DNA from: CBDFNC01 sp965249895
GTDB lineage: Bacteria > Pseudomonadota > Gammaproteobacteria > Enterobacterales > CBDFNC01
Assembly (NCBI GenBank): GCA_965249895.1
Contig: CBDFNC010000001.1
Coordinates: 248,001 to 312,000, forward strand
Direction of reading: 5' to 3'
Length of the DNA: 64,000 nucleotides
Both the position numbers and the translations under genes were made by a program. The number at the start of each line of letters is the position of its first letter. The first letter of the stretch is position 1. Positions 45,562 to 53,750 of the stretch are shown here, in pieces. The notes under the pieces are model-generated. The model did no database searches. It saw nothing but the letters and a program-made list of their open reading frames with translations, and was not told where the DNA came from.

Positions 45562-47202
45562 ATGGCCGCCATCAACACCAGCATTAAATCGGGACAGATC
45601 CGGGTTGAAACTCTCGGCCACCATGGCCTGGTTGCCGGCTTCGTCGACAAGCTCAAACTGGTCGAACGCATCGACGCCAGACTGCCGGTGTCCAAACAGC
45701 ATGGCTCCAAGCTCAGCCATGGCCAGCGTATCAAGGCCATGATCATCAACGGCCTGGGCTTCACTCAGAACCCCATTTATCTATCGCCCCAGTTTTTTGA
45801 AGACAAAGCGGTTTCCCTGTTATTTGGCGAAGGTGTCAAGGCCGCCCAGTTGAACGATGACGCGCTGGGCCGTACCCTGGACGCCTGTTACGAATACGGT
45901 GTCACTGCGCTGCTCGCCGAGATTGCCAATGAGATCCACCAGGAATTCACCCCGCCCGGTAGACGGCAAACCCTCCGGTTGGACAGCACCAGCTTCAAAT
46001 TAGTGGGCGAGTATGATCTCGAACACCTTTACCTGGAAGGCGAGTCCAGACCGCCCTTGCCCAAGCAGGGCTACTCCAAAGATCACCGGCCGGATCTCAA
46101 ACAACTCGTCTTGTCCCTGATCGTCAGCGGTCCGGCGGACTTACCGATCTGGAGCGAAGGCCTGGACGGCAACAGCCAGGACAAAGCCAGCTTCCACGCC
46201 ACCCTAGCCAAACTCCAGTCCTTCCGCCAAGCACTGGAGAACAGCCCGGAGCTGCTGGTTATTGCGGATTCGGCGCTCTACGTCCACGGAAAACTGCTGA
46301 CAGCGGCCTACCTCTGGGTCACTCGGGCGCCAGAAAGCGTAAAAGCGGTCAAACTCCTGGTCGAGGCCGATACCAGTGACTTCGCCTGGCAGCCGCTGGA
46401 ACAAGGTTATCAAGGTGTCTTGCTGGGCCAGGTGGAGCGCGGGCTGAAGCAGCAGTGGCTGCTGGTCCACTCCAGCCAGGCCGAGCAAAGAGAGTGTCGC
46501 ACTCTGGACAAGCGCATCGCCAAAGCCGGGGCCGAAGCGGAAAGCCAGGCCCGCAAACTGGCCGGGCAGGCCTTTGCCTGCAAACAAGACGCGCGCAACG
46601 CGGCGGCGCAGTTTGAGCGTAAACTCAAATACCACCGGCTTAGTCACGTTGAGGTCAGCGAGGTGAAAAAACACGCAGGTCGTGGTCGGCCGAAAAAAGA
46701 CGCCGAGCCTGAGGTGTCGCACTACCGGCTCGAACTTGAGTCGACTCCCTGCCAGGACAAGATCCGGCCGCACCGTAACAAGCTGGGCCGTTTCGTGCTG
46801 GCGACCAATGAACTGGGCAACCAGGAGGTCGCTGGCCTGCTCGCCGCCTACAAATCGCAACAAGGGGTCGAGCGGGGTTTCCGCCTGATCAAAGACCCCC
46901 AGTTTCACCTCAATGGGGTGTTCTTGAAAAAGCCGGAGCGGATCGAGGCGTTGATGATGGTGTACAACGCAGGCCAATACCAATTGCGGGAAAACCTGAA
47001 AACAGCAGATGAAACCGTGCTTAACCAAGTGGGCAAGCCCACCGCCACCCCGACAATGAGGTGGATCTTCCAACGGATGAACGGGATCCACTTAGTGAAT
47101 GCGCCAGGGCTAGCTGCCTGCGTCACTGGGTTGACGGAAGAAAAGGAGAAAATCCTCCGCCTGTGCGGTAAAGAGATAGCGCGGCTCTACCAGTTGGAAT
47201 GA
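45562..47202 (+). CDS. IS1634/IS4-like DDE transposase
   Basis: A 546-residue transposase with an N-terminal GHHGLVAGFVDKL and HGQRIKAMIINGLGF, a DDE core (LRLDSTSFKLVGEY; D in VIADSALY; E in GVERGFRLIKDPQFHLNG) and the IS4-type YREK-like C-terminal region. Its GC content is clearly higher than that of the flanks, which signals transfer. The frame is intact. Terminal inverted repeats could not be identified, so the right end may have been lost or lie between 47203 and 47250. It separates glnA from the prophage remnant. Confidence 0.88.
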   Translation: MAAINTSIKSGQIRVETLGHHGLVAGFVDKLKLVERIDARLPVSKQHGSKLSHGQRIKAMIINGLGFTQNPIYLSPQFFEDKAVSLLFGEGVKAAQLNDDALGRTLDACYEYGVTALLAEIANEIHQEFTPPGRRQTLRLDSTSFKLVGEYDLEHLYLEGESRPPLPKQGYSKDHRPDLKQLVLSLIVSGPADLPIWSEGLDGNSQDKASFHATLAKLQSFRQALENSPELLVIADSALYVHGKLLTAAYLWVTRAPESVKAVKLLVEADTSDFAWQPLEQGYQGVLLGQVERGLKQQWLLVHSSQAEQRECRTLDKRIAKAGAEAESQARKLAGQAFACKQDARNAAAQFERKLKYHRLSHVEVSEVKKHAGRGRPKKDAEPEVSHYRLELESTPCQDKIRPHRNKLGRFVLATNELGNQEVAGLLAAYKSQQGVERGFRLIKDPQFHLNGVFLKKPERIEALMMVYNAGQYQLRENLKTADETVLNQVGKPTATPTMRWIFQRMNGIHLVNAPGLAACVTGLTEEKEKILRLCGKEIARLYQLE

Positions 47203-47203
47203 G

Positions 47204-47336
47204 CGGCGGAAAAGAAAAACACATACTGTGCCCCGGCGCGGTAGGCTTGATGATCCCGAAATTTAAGACTGCCGCTTCTGGCTTAGGTGGAGAGACGGTT
47301 CAGAGGGCTGGCGACAACGCCTGGGCGAGAAAATAA
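47204..47336 (+). pseudogene. 3' fragment of a prophage gene cut by the transposon
   Basis: One frame is open from the IS end to TAA 47334-47336 and reads like protein (VGLMIPKFKTAASGLGGE, VQRAGDNAWARK), with no start. It stops exactly where the next frame starts (TAATG overlap). It is probably the tail of a virion gene whose front was lost upon IS insertion. Confidence 0.5.
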
Positions 47337-47398
47337 TGCTGCCAGCATAAATCGCTGCGAAATGTCGGAAACAAGCTGACCAGCGGCATGGTTTAGCG

Positions 47399-47677
47399 AT
47401 GAAAGAGCTTGAAGGCACAGTGTCGGCCAACGCAGTCGGAGAGTTACTGAGTTTCGAGAAACAGATGATCCTGAATAAGCAGCGAGCCATTGAGGAAATC
47501 AGCAAAATGCCTGGTGCCGATGAGGAGACTAAAAAATCTATCCTTGAAAGCCTGGACCGTTCGGCAGCTGCAGGTTCCACCTACTTCAAGCACATGATGG
47601 ATTCCACCGGGATAATAAATACAGATGCGTTCCCATCGTTAAACCTTTCCTCGGGCTCTACCGCCCAACCCACCTAA
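47399..47677 (+). CDS. Small prophage protein, start region damaged
   Basis: A 92-codon frame, rich in Glu, Lys and Ser, apparently helical, of unknown function. Homologous-looking sequence extends upstream in frame to ATG 47336 (TAATG overlap with the preceding fragment), but codon 5 of that longer version is TAA (47348-47350). ATG 47399 has no good ribosome-binding site, so the gene is probably crippled. It is followed 18 bp later by the next small phage gene. Confidence 0.5.
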   Translation: MKELEGTVSANAVGELLSFEKQMILNKQRAIEEISKMPGADEETKKSILESLDRSAAAGSTYFKHMMDSTGIINTDAFPSLNLSSGSTAQPT

Positions 47678-47695
47678 GTAGCAAGGAGATTAGGC

Positions 47696-48040
47696 ATGTT
47701 TGATTTTTCAGGTTTTGGTGAAGTATTTGGTGGCGTCGGAACGCTGCTGACAACTGCAGGGAAAGGGATCCTTGATGGTGCTGGCGAAGTGTCCAGCTGG
47801 ATAGAAACAAACCCCGGATCAGCCAAGTTACTCGCTGGCGCAGGATTTGGAATAGCACAGCACTTCGATAGCAAAGAAGCGATGGAGGAGGCTAGATGGT
47901 ATCAGGAGCAGCAGCTTAAACGTCAAGATGAAGCTAACGCGATTGTTGCTCCTAGTGGTTACACAGCTCAGTATCCAACCATAGCTTCCGGCGAAGGTGG
48001 GTTATTGACTCGAGGCTATAAACGACAGGGTGGTAAGTAA
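47696..48040 (+). CDS. Small prophage virion-type protein
   Basis: A 114-residue protein, rich in Gly at the start, with a hydrophobic stretch (LLAGAGFGIAQHF) and a charged helix (SKEAMEEARWYQEQQLKRQDEAN). AAGGAG lies seven bases before the ATG. Similar short proteins precede internal virion/ejection proteins in podovirus-like phages; this assignment rests on size, pattern and position only. Confidence 0.6.
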   Translation: MFDFSGFGEVFGGVGTLLTTAGKGILDGAGEVSSWIETNPGSAKLLAGAGFGIAQHFDSKEAMEEARWYQEQQLKRQDEANAIVAPSGYTAQYPTIASGEGGLLTRGYKRQGGK

Positions 48041-48205
48041 TGTGAGCCCAATTGCGCCAAAGGTAATTGGCTGTAATTATAATGAGAGTGATTTGTCTTC
48101 TATAAGTTAACTGCTAGTTCGAGCTGTGTATTTTTGTTTAGGGGCGCAATTCGGTGCTAGCAAAATGACAATTCTAGCTGTACCTACCTATTTGAGGATA
48201 CATAG

Positions 48206-48580
48206 ATGGCAAATTTCAGTGTTCACTTCATTATTCAAAACGACTCAAGCCACACATTGTATTACAACGACCGCAGTGCAGATGATGGAAACTGGCACGA
48301 TCCCATTAAAACGGGCTATCAGATTAAGCCTGGGGATAGGTTTCGGACTGACTTAAACGATGTGGGTGGAACATCCAGAGGTGCTGAGGGGTCAATTACA
48401 TTTTTTGTCATTGGAGATGACGGACCAGATTTTATTAAATTTTACGGTAGTTGCCCTGTTACGGGTGACAACGTACTAAAAGCGACGGTTGATGATCCCC
48501 AAGTCGTTAAGGTTGAAGTCGGGAGTTACGCCAAGAGCGGGCATCCTCTGCCGGGAAATTTCTACGTTCAAGAGTTGTAA
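48206..48580 (+). CDS. Aegerolysin-like protein (prophage cargo)
   Basis: A 124-residue protein without signal peptide. Its pattern fits aegerolysins: an N-terminal beta strand with NDSSHTLYYND, an aromatic/Trp-containing loop (GNWHDP), a long middle with SRGAEGSITFFVIGDD and the late FIKFYGSCPVTGDNVL resembling the family's G.EGs...y and CP..GdN signature. Aegerolysins bind sphingolipid-type membranes and pair with MACPF proteins for pore formation. No MACPF partner is visible. It sits alone between hairpins in a virion-gene block, like a moron. A related beta-sandwich family is possible. Confidence 0.5.
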   Translation: MANFSVHFIIQNDSSHTLYYNDRSADDGNWHDPIKTGYQIKPGDRFRTDLNDVGGTSRGAEGSITFFVIGDDGPDFIKFYGSCPVTGDNVLKATVDDPQVVKVEVGSYAKSGHPLPGNFYVQEL

Positions 48581-48606
48581 AGCTTAGTTATTCCAATAAA
48601 CACATT

Positions 48607-48636
48607 AAAGCCCTGGCTACACGCCGGGGCTTTTTC
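48607..48636 (+). terminator. Repeated prophage terminator, copy 1
   Basis: AAAGCCCTGG-CTACACG-CCGGGGCTTTTT, between the aegerolysin-like gene and the Gly-rich gene that starts 23 bp later. It nearly matches copies at 52363 and 53699. Confidence 0.88.
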
Positions 48637-48658
48637 ATTTCTGAAGCAGGGGAAAATA

Positions 48659-49549
48659 ATGGCAAAGGGAGCGTATGACGGTTCAGGTGGATTTGACAAT
48701 GGACGCGGAGGGACAGAAGGCCCTGACCGCGACGGGCAAACCGATAGTCGTGACAATGCCTTAAATGAATGGAAGTCGCAAACTTCAAACGCTAGCGAAC
48801 AGGGAACAAATAGAGGTCTCGGTGGTGGCGTTTCAGGAACATCAACAGGCTCAGGTTATGGCAGGCCCGGCGGTAATGGTTTACTTAGCAGCGGCAACTC
48901 AGGCCAGCAAATGGGAGGGAGGCAGCTATCTCAGCCTGAGATTCGAGAGCGGATTGGCACGTTTAGAGATACCGTACACGACAGAACAGGACAACGAGCT
49001 GCAGAAGATGGGAGTAAAGTTGTGCCATTTTTCAGTCCGGTTGTTAATGCTATTAGCTCTATCGTTGACACATTTGGTGGTTACACTCCGTTAGAAGAGC
49101 GAGCTAGGAATTACGCTGATGAATTATATGATGAGGGTTCCGGGGGAGATTTGGCCGACTTGGTAACAGGAGGGTTGGGCAAGGTGTCTCCTGTTCTTGG
49201 GGGGGTGGGTGGCGTAACTCAAGCTATTCTGGGTACTAAAGCTGTTAGAGATGCATACCCTGTAGCATTTTCTAACCGGGAAAGCCCAGATGAAGCGAGG
49301 CAACGGTTTCGTAGTTCTGATGGCCTAACCTCAGACACAGCCGTTAGTAGCCCTGGGCTTTTGGTTAAAGGGGCACCTCAAAATACAGGCGGGAAGTCCG
49401 AAAAGGAAACGGGCCAAGCTAAAGACTTCTCTGGCTATGTTATGGATTACGGGATCCATGATCCGTTTAATCCCAAATATAACCCTGATGGTCATGAGGA
49501 CGCCTGGAAAAAGCGGGGACTACTACAGCGAGGTGGAAAGTATACGTAA
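48659..49549 (+). CDS. Gly-rich prophage protein of unknown function
   Basis: The 296-residue protein starts with about 90 residues dominated by Gly, Ser, Asn and Asp, followed by a middle with a hydrophobic glycine-rich segment (ADLVTGGLGKVSPVLGGVGGVTQAI) and a charged C-terminus ending KRGLLQRGGKYT. The last residues resemble the C-terminus of the 114-residue protein (LLTRGYKRQGGK), suggesting the same virion or processing context. GGGGAAAATA precedes the ATG. No known domain recognised. Confidence 0.65.
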   Translation: MAKGAYDGSGGFDNGRGGTEGPDRDGQTDSRDNALNEWKSQTSNASEQGTNRGLGGGVSGTSTGSGYGRPGGNGLLSSGNSGQQMGGRQLSQPEIRERIGTFRDTVHDRTGQRAAEDGSKVVPFFSPVVNAISSIVDTFGGYTPLEERARNYADELYDEGSGGDLADLVTGGLGKVSPVLGGVGGVTQAILGTKAVRDAYPVAFSNRESPDEARQRFRSSDGLTSDTAVSSPGLLVKGAPQNTGGKSEKETGQAKDFSGYVMDYGIHDPFNPKYNPDGHEDAWKKRGLLQRGGKYT

Positions 49550-49621
49550 CCACAGGTTATTGCTAATAAATTAGATTGATATTAGTGTAGTTGTCAGTTT
49601 TATTTATTAGGGTTTCATGGA

Positions 49622-50236
49622 ATGAAGAAGCTACTGGTGTTCACATCACTTTTCCTAGCTGCGTGCGCCAGCTCGCCTGACTCAAGCAACAAAGAATATA
49701 ACCTTATCTCAGAGGCATTTGGCAATGAACCTCGTAAGGTAGGGTTTGCATTTGGCCATATTCCGGAATGCTTATCAGAAAGTGGCCTAGAAAAACGCCC
49801 TGTAACTAAAGCGCTTTACCAATTTGTTAAAGTGAAATATGAAGGTAACTCCGAGTATTTAAGTGGAGTTAGTGAGGCAAGAGCAGCTATACATAAAGAC
49901 CCTTCTGCATGTACTCATGCTGTGCGAAATTTCGACTCATTCGAAAATCGCGGAGTGCTTCAGCTAAAAAATAAGAGTTATTATAAAGATGCTTACAATG
50001 TAGGTAATTCTATAGGGCTGGCTTCGGCTTGCATGTCAGATATTAAGTTATCTCAAACTCGACCGAAGCTAAAAGCGTATTTTGATGTTTGGGATGTACT
50101 GGCTTCTGATGATGCTGCATTTGAGAAAGGGAAAGCTGATGGTGTTGCTGATGTTAACTCCTATGAAGGTCTCAAAAAGCGAGGTACTTGTAGAGGGGTA
50201 GCAATTAACTTGGAGCGAATGGAAGAGCATATCTAA
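49622..50236 (+). CDS. Lipoprotein in the prophage block
   Basis: A 204-residue protein with a clear lipobox (LFLAACAS, Cys15). It has four further cysteines. No known family is recognised. In a prophage a lipoprotein of this kind is typically a lysogenic-conversion or superinfection-related protein, but no evidence separates that from other functions. GGAATG precedes the start and hairpins lie downstream. Confidence 0.7.
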   Translation: MKKLLVFTSLFLAACASSPDSSNKEYNLISEAFGNEPRKVGFAFGHIPECLSESGLEKRPVTKALYQFVKVKYEGNSEYLSGVSEARAAIHKDPSACTHAVRNFDSFENRGVLQLKNKSYYKDAYNVGNSIGLASACMSDIKLSQTRPKLKAYFDVWDVLASDDAAFEKGKADGVADVNSYEGLKKRGTCRGVAINLERMEEHI

Positions 50237-50291
50237 TCTCATTGCGGATCTCCCCGCACAGCAGCCCGGCCTAGTCGGGTTTCACTCTATC

Positions 50292-50318
50292 AAGGCCCTG
50301 GTCATGTACCGGGGCTTT
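50292..50318 (+). terminator. Repeated prophage terminator, variant copy
   Basis: AAGGCCCTGG-TCATGTA-CCGGGGCTTTTC follows the lipoprotein gene and resembles the other copies. A second small hairpin (GCCCGGCCTAGTCGGG-like) lies just before it. Confidence 0.75.
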
Positions 50319-50552
50319 TCTAGCCTATGAACGATTGCTGTCCTTCTCGGAAGCTATGATAAGTTCGATTTTTTAGTCTTAGTTCACGTATTCAACCTCA
50401 AGTCAGTGTAACACACTGAATTTATGAAAATTTAGTATAGCGGAAAATAATATATGTGTTATAACTCAATAGTATCCTTAGGTAGCCAATTTGTGAAATT
50501 CTTCCCGTTTCGGGGTATAATTCAATAGATTGAATAGAAGTAAATTTTTGTA

Positions 50553-51686
50553 ATGGCAACTCAAGCTTTAGTAAATCCAGAACAGATAAGTTGGGCTAGA
50601 CACCGGTCCGGCCTAAGCGAAGACACGCTCGCAAAAAAGATGAACGTGAAGCTGGAGAAAGTTATTAACTGGGAGATGGGTAAGGCAAAGCCGACTTTTA
50701 AGCAGGCACAAAACATTGCCAAGCATACCCATACACCTTTTGGTTACTTGTTTCTCCCTCAGCCACCAAAAGAGACACTGTCGATCCCTGATCTTCGCAC
50801 TGTAGAAGGAAGAGTGGTCGATCGCCCAAGTCTTGAACTTAGAGATATCATCACTCAGGTACTCACGAAGCAAGAATGGTATAGGGAGTACCTAACTGCA
50901 AACGAAATGGATCCAAATCCTTATGTAGGATCCATCAACTTGAAAACTCCAATCTATGAGGCTGTTGAAGCAATTCACAAAGCTCTCGGCGTTGGTGTTC
51001 CCGATAAAGGGACTTGGGAGAAATATTACAGTGCGTTGATTGGAGGTGCAGAAAACGCTGGCATCATGGTCATACGTAGCGGCATTGTTGGAAACAACAC
51101 TCATAGAAAGCTTTTGGTTAATGAATTCAGGGGATTTGCAATTACTGACGAGTTCGCCCCTGTTGTATTCATTAATAGCTCTGACGCCCCTTCTGCGCGC
51201 TTGTTTACTCTGATCCATGAATTGGCGCACATATGGTTAGGAAGTAGCGGTATATCTAACCTTGAACCATCTAATGCCAAAGAAGAAAGTTATTGCAACC
51301 AGATAGCCGGTGAATTTCTCGTTCCAGAAAAGCGGATGAAGCGGGATTGGTCTTATGAAGAAAGTCTAGTTAGCAACTTGACCAGTATCGCCAGTCGATT
51401 TCATGTCAGCAAATTCGTTGTAGCGAAGCGAGCGCTTGATGCTGGCGTGATCGACTGGCGTGCATACAACGAATTTTATCAAGCGGAGCTAGAAGCCTTC
51501 AGAAAGAAAGGTGGTGATGGCGGGGGAGATTTTTACCGAACAGCAGGTTCAAGGAATAGCTTGAAAATGTCCCAGGCGGTAGTTTCCGAGGCTCGAAGTG
51601 GACGACTTTTATTAAGGGATGCTGGCAAGTTGTTAGGTGTCGCTCCAAGCGCCCTAGGGAAATATGCGAGTAAATTACCTCAATGA
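50553..51686 (+). CDS. XRE-HTH plus ImmA/IrrE metallopeptidase fusion
   Basis: The 377-residue protein has an N-terminal helix-turn-helix (about 9-60: ISWARHRSGLSEDTLAKKMNV, KVINWEMGKAKPTFKQAQNIA) followed by a zinc metallopeptidase with the HELAH motif (LFTLIHELAHIWLG, about 220-233) and downstream Glu (NQIAGEFLVP). ImmA/IrrE proteases cleave repressors or antitoxins; the HTH may direct the protein to DNA. It overlaps the DUF4411 gene by 4 bp (ATGA), forming a two-gene unit known from toxin-antitoxin/defence-like loci. It is intact even though its prophage neighbours are damaged. Confidence 0.88.
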   Translation: MATQALVNPEQISWARHRSGLSEDTLAKKMNVKLEKVINWEMGKAKPTFKQAQNIAKHTHTPFGYLFLPQPPKETLSIPDLRTVEGRVVDRPSLELRDIITQVLTKQEWYREYLTANEMDPNPYVGSINLKTPIYEAVEAIHKALGVGVPDKGTWEKYYSALIGGAENAGIMVIRSGIVGNNTHRKLLVNEFRGFAITDEFAPVVFINSSDAPSARLFTLIHELAHIWLGSSGISNLEPSNAKEESYCNQIAGEFLVPEKRMKRDWSYEESLVSNLTSIASRFHVSKFVVAKRALDAGVIDWRAYNEFYQAELEAFRKKGGDGGGDFYRTAGSRNSLKMSQAVVSEARSGRLLLRDAGKLLGVAPSALGKYASKLPQ

Positions 51687-52180
51687 AATATCTATTGGAT
51701 GCTAACACTTTTATCGAAGCTAAGGGCCGTTATTACGGAATGGGGATTTGTCCGGCATATTGGGATTGGCTACTCAAAGCCCATGAAAAGCAAGACATTG
51801 TTAGCATCCAAATGGTAAAAGTTGAGCTTGTAAGAGGAAATGATGAGCTTAGCGAATGGGTGAAGGATAACTCGCACATTTTTATCCCAGAAAGTGATGA
51901 AAAGATTCAAACAGCCTTCCGAATCGTTGTTCAGAAAGTTTATAAAATGCATCACATGAAACAAGGGACGCACGAAGAGTTCCTTGGCGGTGCGGACCCA
52001 TGGCTAATCGCCACTGCGATGGCAACTGGGGCGACCATAGTCACTCAAGAAGTGTATAAGCCGGACATTAAAAAGAAAATCCATATACCTAATGTATGTA
52101 AATTACTCAATGTTTCTTACCTGAATACATTTGAAATGCTACATGAGCTAGAAGCCAAATTTGTATTGCCTGCGGCGTAG
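51683..52180 (+). CDS. DUF4411 PIN-like nuclease-type protein
   Basis: A 165-residue protein whose pattern fits DUF4411, a PIN-domain relative. It starts with YLLDANTFIEA (Asp6), has an internal VKVELVRGNDEL and the late GGADPWLIATAMA and TIVTQE where PIN proteins carry acidic metal ligands. PIN proteins are often RNase toxins. The 4-bp overlap with the XRE/ImmA protein supports a coupled pair; the HTH/protease partner could be regulator or antitoxin. No activity is demonstrated from sequence alone. Confidence 0.82.
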   Translation: MKYLLDANTFIEAKGRYYGMGICPAYWDWLLKAHEKQDIVSIQMVKVELVRGNDELSEWVKDNSHIFIPESDEKIQTAFRIVVQKVYKMHHMKQGTHEEFLGGADPWLIATAMATGATIVTQEVYKPDIKKKIHIPNVCKLLNVSYLNTFEMLHELEAKFVLPAA

Positions 52181-52309
52181 GAAGCGTCACCACGCTCTTA
52201 GCTGAGCTGCTGGGGTTGTGAAGCTTGATAGTGAAATACCCTGAGGTTCAGTGGTATCGATAACCAGCCCAGTTCTAGTCAGACTTATCGCTCTCAACGA
52301 TAGGTAATA

Positions 52310-52391
52310 GACTCAGTTCAAAAAATGCCCTAAAATTTCCCAACAATCTAAAGTTGTTACTTAAAGCCCTGGCCTAACCGCCGGGGTTTTT
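52310..52391 (+). repeat. Intergenic repeat with terminator, copy A
   Basis: GACTCAGTTCAAAAAATGCCCTAA..., then CAATCTAAAG and the hairpin AAAGCCCTGGCC-TAAC-CGCCGGGG plus Ts. It is about 75% identical to 53643-53730. It is placed directly before the next virion-type gene. Confidence 0.75.
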
Positions 52392-52433
52392 GCGTTTTAC
52401 ACCCTCTGAAAATTATCCATACCAGGAAACTCT

Positions 52434-52973
52434 ATGTCTTTACTACTACTACTACAACAACCACAATCAGCCCCTCAATCCGGGGCAAGTCAGCAAGTCT
52501 ATGACCAGCTAATGTCTGGCGCTATGGAAACAATACTGGGCGAGCAAGGTATGGATAAGTCGATAGAAGTATTGTCATCAGCGCAAAGCCCGGAGCATGG
52601 GGTTGGCCAACTCATATCGCAATATCTGATTGCCGTCTATGGTCGCCTGCGCAAACAAAACAAGACTATTCCTCCGAACATTGTTCTATTGGTAATTCGT
52701 GACTTGGCGAAACTCTTGGCCGACTTACTGGTTAAATCGGAAAAGCTTTCACCGGAGCAAGGGGAGCAGGCATTTGACCGCGGCGTGTACGTCGCTATTC
52801 AAATGCTGGCTCAATCTGGCAAACAATCAGGGCTTATTTCACCTGAAGAGGCACAGCAGTTTACTCAGTTGCTACAACAAGTAGCCCAAGCCGCAGGCCA
52901 GCAATCACCGCAGCAACCAGGGCAATCTCAACCACAGCAAGCACAAGGAGGCGCAAATGGGTTTATTCAGTAA
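52434..52973 (+). CDS. Prophage virion-associated protein, Gln-rich
   Basis: A 179-residue protein, with a helical middle (about 20-140) and a C-terminus almost made of Gln, Pro, Ala and Gly. No known domain recognised. It overlaps the next gene by 17 bp, so the two are translated together. Position in the block suggests a structural or ejection role. Confidence 0.65.
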   Translation: MSLLLLLQQPQSAPQSGASQQVYDQLMSGAMETILGEQGMDKSIEVLSSAQSPEHGVGQLISQYLIAVYGRLRKQNKTIPPNIVLLVIRDLAKLLADLLVKSEKLSPEQGEQAFDRGVYVAIQMLAQSGKQSGLISPEEAQQFTQLLQQVAQAAGQQSPQQPGQSQPQQAQGGANGFIQ

Positions 52974-53628
52974 AATGTTAGGTGGTGTATCTGCTGCAGC
53001 AAATCAACAAGCAAACCAGGTTCTTGATCTACGGGCTAAAAAAAGCCTGGCTGATCATCAGAATAATCTGGATATGTTTACGGAGAAGCTAAGAGCCAGC
53101 AATAACATGGCGCTAGAAGGGCAGCGTCACAGCAACAATATGCTCCATGGTCAGCAGCAGAATGAAGCTTCAGCCAAGCAAACAAGGATCCGGGAACAAG
53201 GGGCCAACACTCGTGCCGCGAATGAAATAAATTATATGAGTGAGCGGGATGGAATTGCCAAGTTTGATGCAGAAGTCGGCCAGCTCAATGACACGTTTGA
53301 GGATGCACTTATTGCGCTTAGTGAAGAAGGGGGCGATAGAAAAGCTACTCTTCAGAGAGAGAATGACCTTGAAGCTAATTACATTCGGCGGTTAACCCAG
53401 TTGGGGGGAAATGAACTCGCTAGTAAATCTACTTTTTCTGGTCTTTTTAAATGGGCCGATGAGCAAGTAAAACTGGCGCAGAGTTCACCCAAGGAAGAGC
53501 CGCAACCTAGCCCCGTTGCTGAACCAGAGAGGCCGGGTATGACCCCCGGTCAGAAGTCGCAGCCGCAACTAACCGACAAAAAGGGGAACGGAATGGGAGG
53601 AGCAATCAAAAATTGGGGAAGCTTCTAA
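52957..53628 (+). CDS. Prophage coiled-coil virion-type protein
   Basis: The 223-residue protein is largely helical and rich in Asn, Gln and Ala (about 15-120: QANQVLDLRAKKSLADHQNN, NNMLHGQQQNEASAKQTR), with a Pro-rich C-terminus (PKEEPQPSPVAEPERPG) ending in GNGMGGAIKNWGSF. AAGGAGG lies upstream of the ATG at the right distance. Such helical Ala/Gln-rich proteins are common among internal ejection proteins of podovirus-like phages. Identity not established. Confidence 0.65.
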   Translation: MGLFSKMLGGVSAAANQQANQVLDLRAKKSLADHQNNLDMFTEKLRASNNMALEGQRHSNNMLHGQQQNEASAKQTRIREQGANTRAANEINYMSERDGIAKFDAEVGQLNDTFEDALIALSEEGGDRKATLQRENDLEANYIRRLTQLGGNELASKSTFSGLFKWADEQVKLAQSSPKEEPQPSPVAEPERPGMTPGQKSQPQLTDKKGNGMGGAIKNWGSF

Positions 53629-53642
53629 CGGTATTCGAAATA

Positions 53643-53730
53643 GACTCAATCCAAAAAGTGCCCTAATATTCCCCCATAATCTAAAGCTCCCCTCTCTATA
53701 AAGCCCTGGCCACACGCCGGGGCTTTTTTA
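53643..53730 (+). repeat. Intergenic repeat with terminator, copy B
   Basis: GACTCAATCCAAAAAGTGCCCTAA..., ATAATCTAAAG and hairpin AAAGCCCTGGCC-ACAC-GCCGGGGCTTTTTTA. It is the counterpart of 52310-52391. The hairpin ends 21 bp before the ATG of the following gene. Confidence 0.8.
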
Positions 53731-53750
53731 TGCCTAAAGGAAAGTACCTA

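Noticed and set aside
46204..47091. 295-codon minus-strand frame
   Set aside because: It is antisense to the intact GC-rich transposase, where high GC suppresses stops; no signal of its own.
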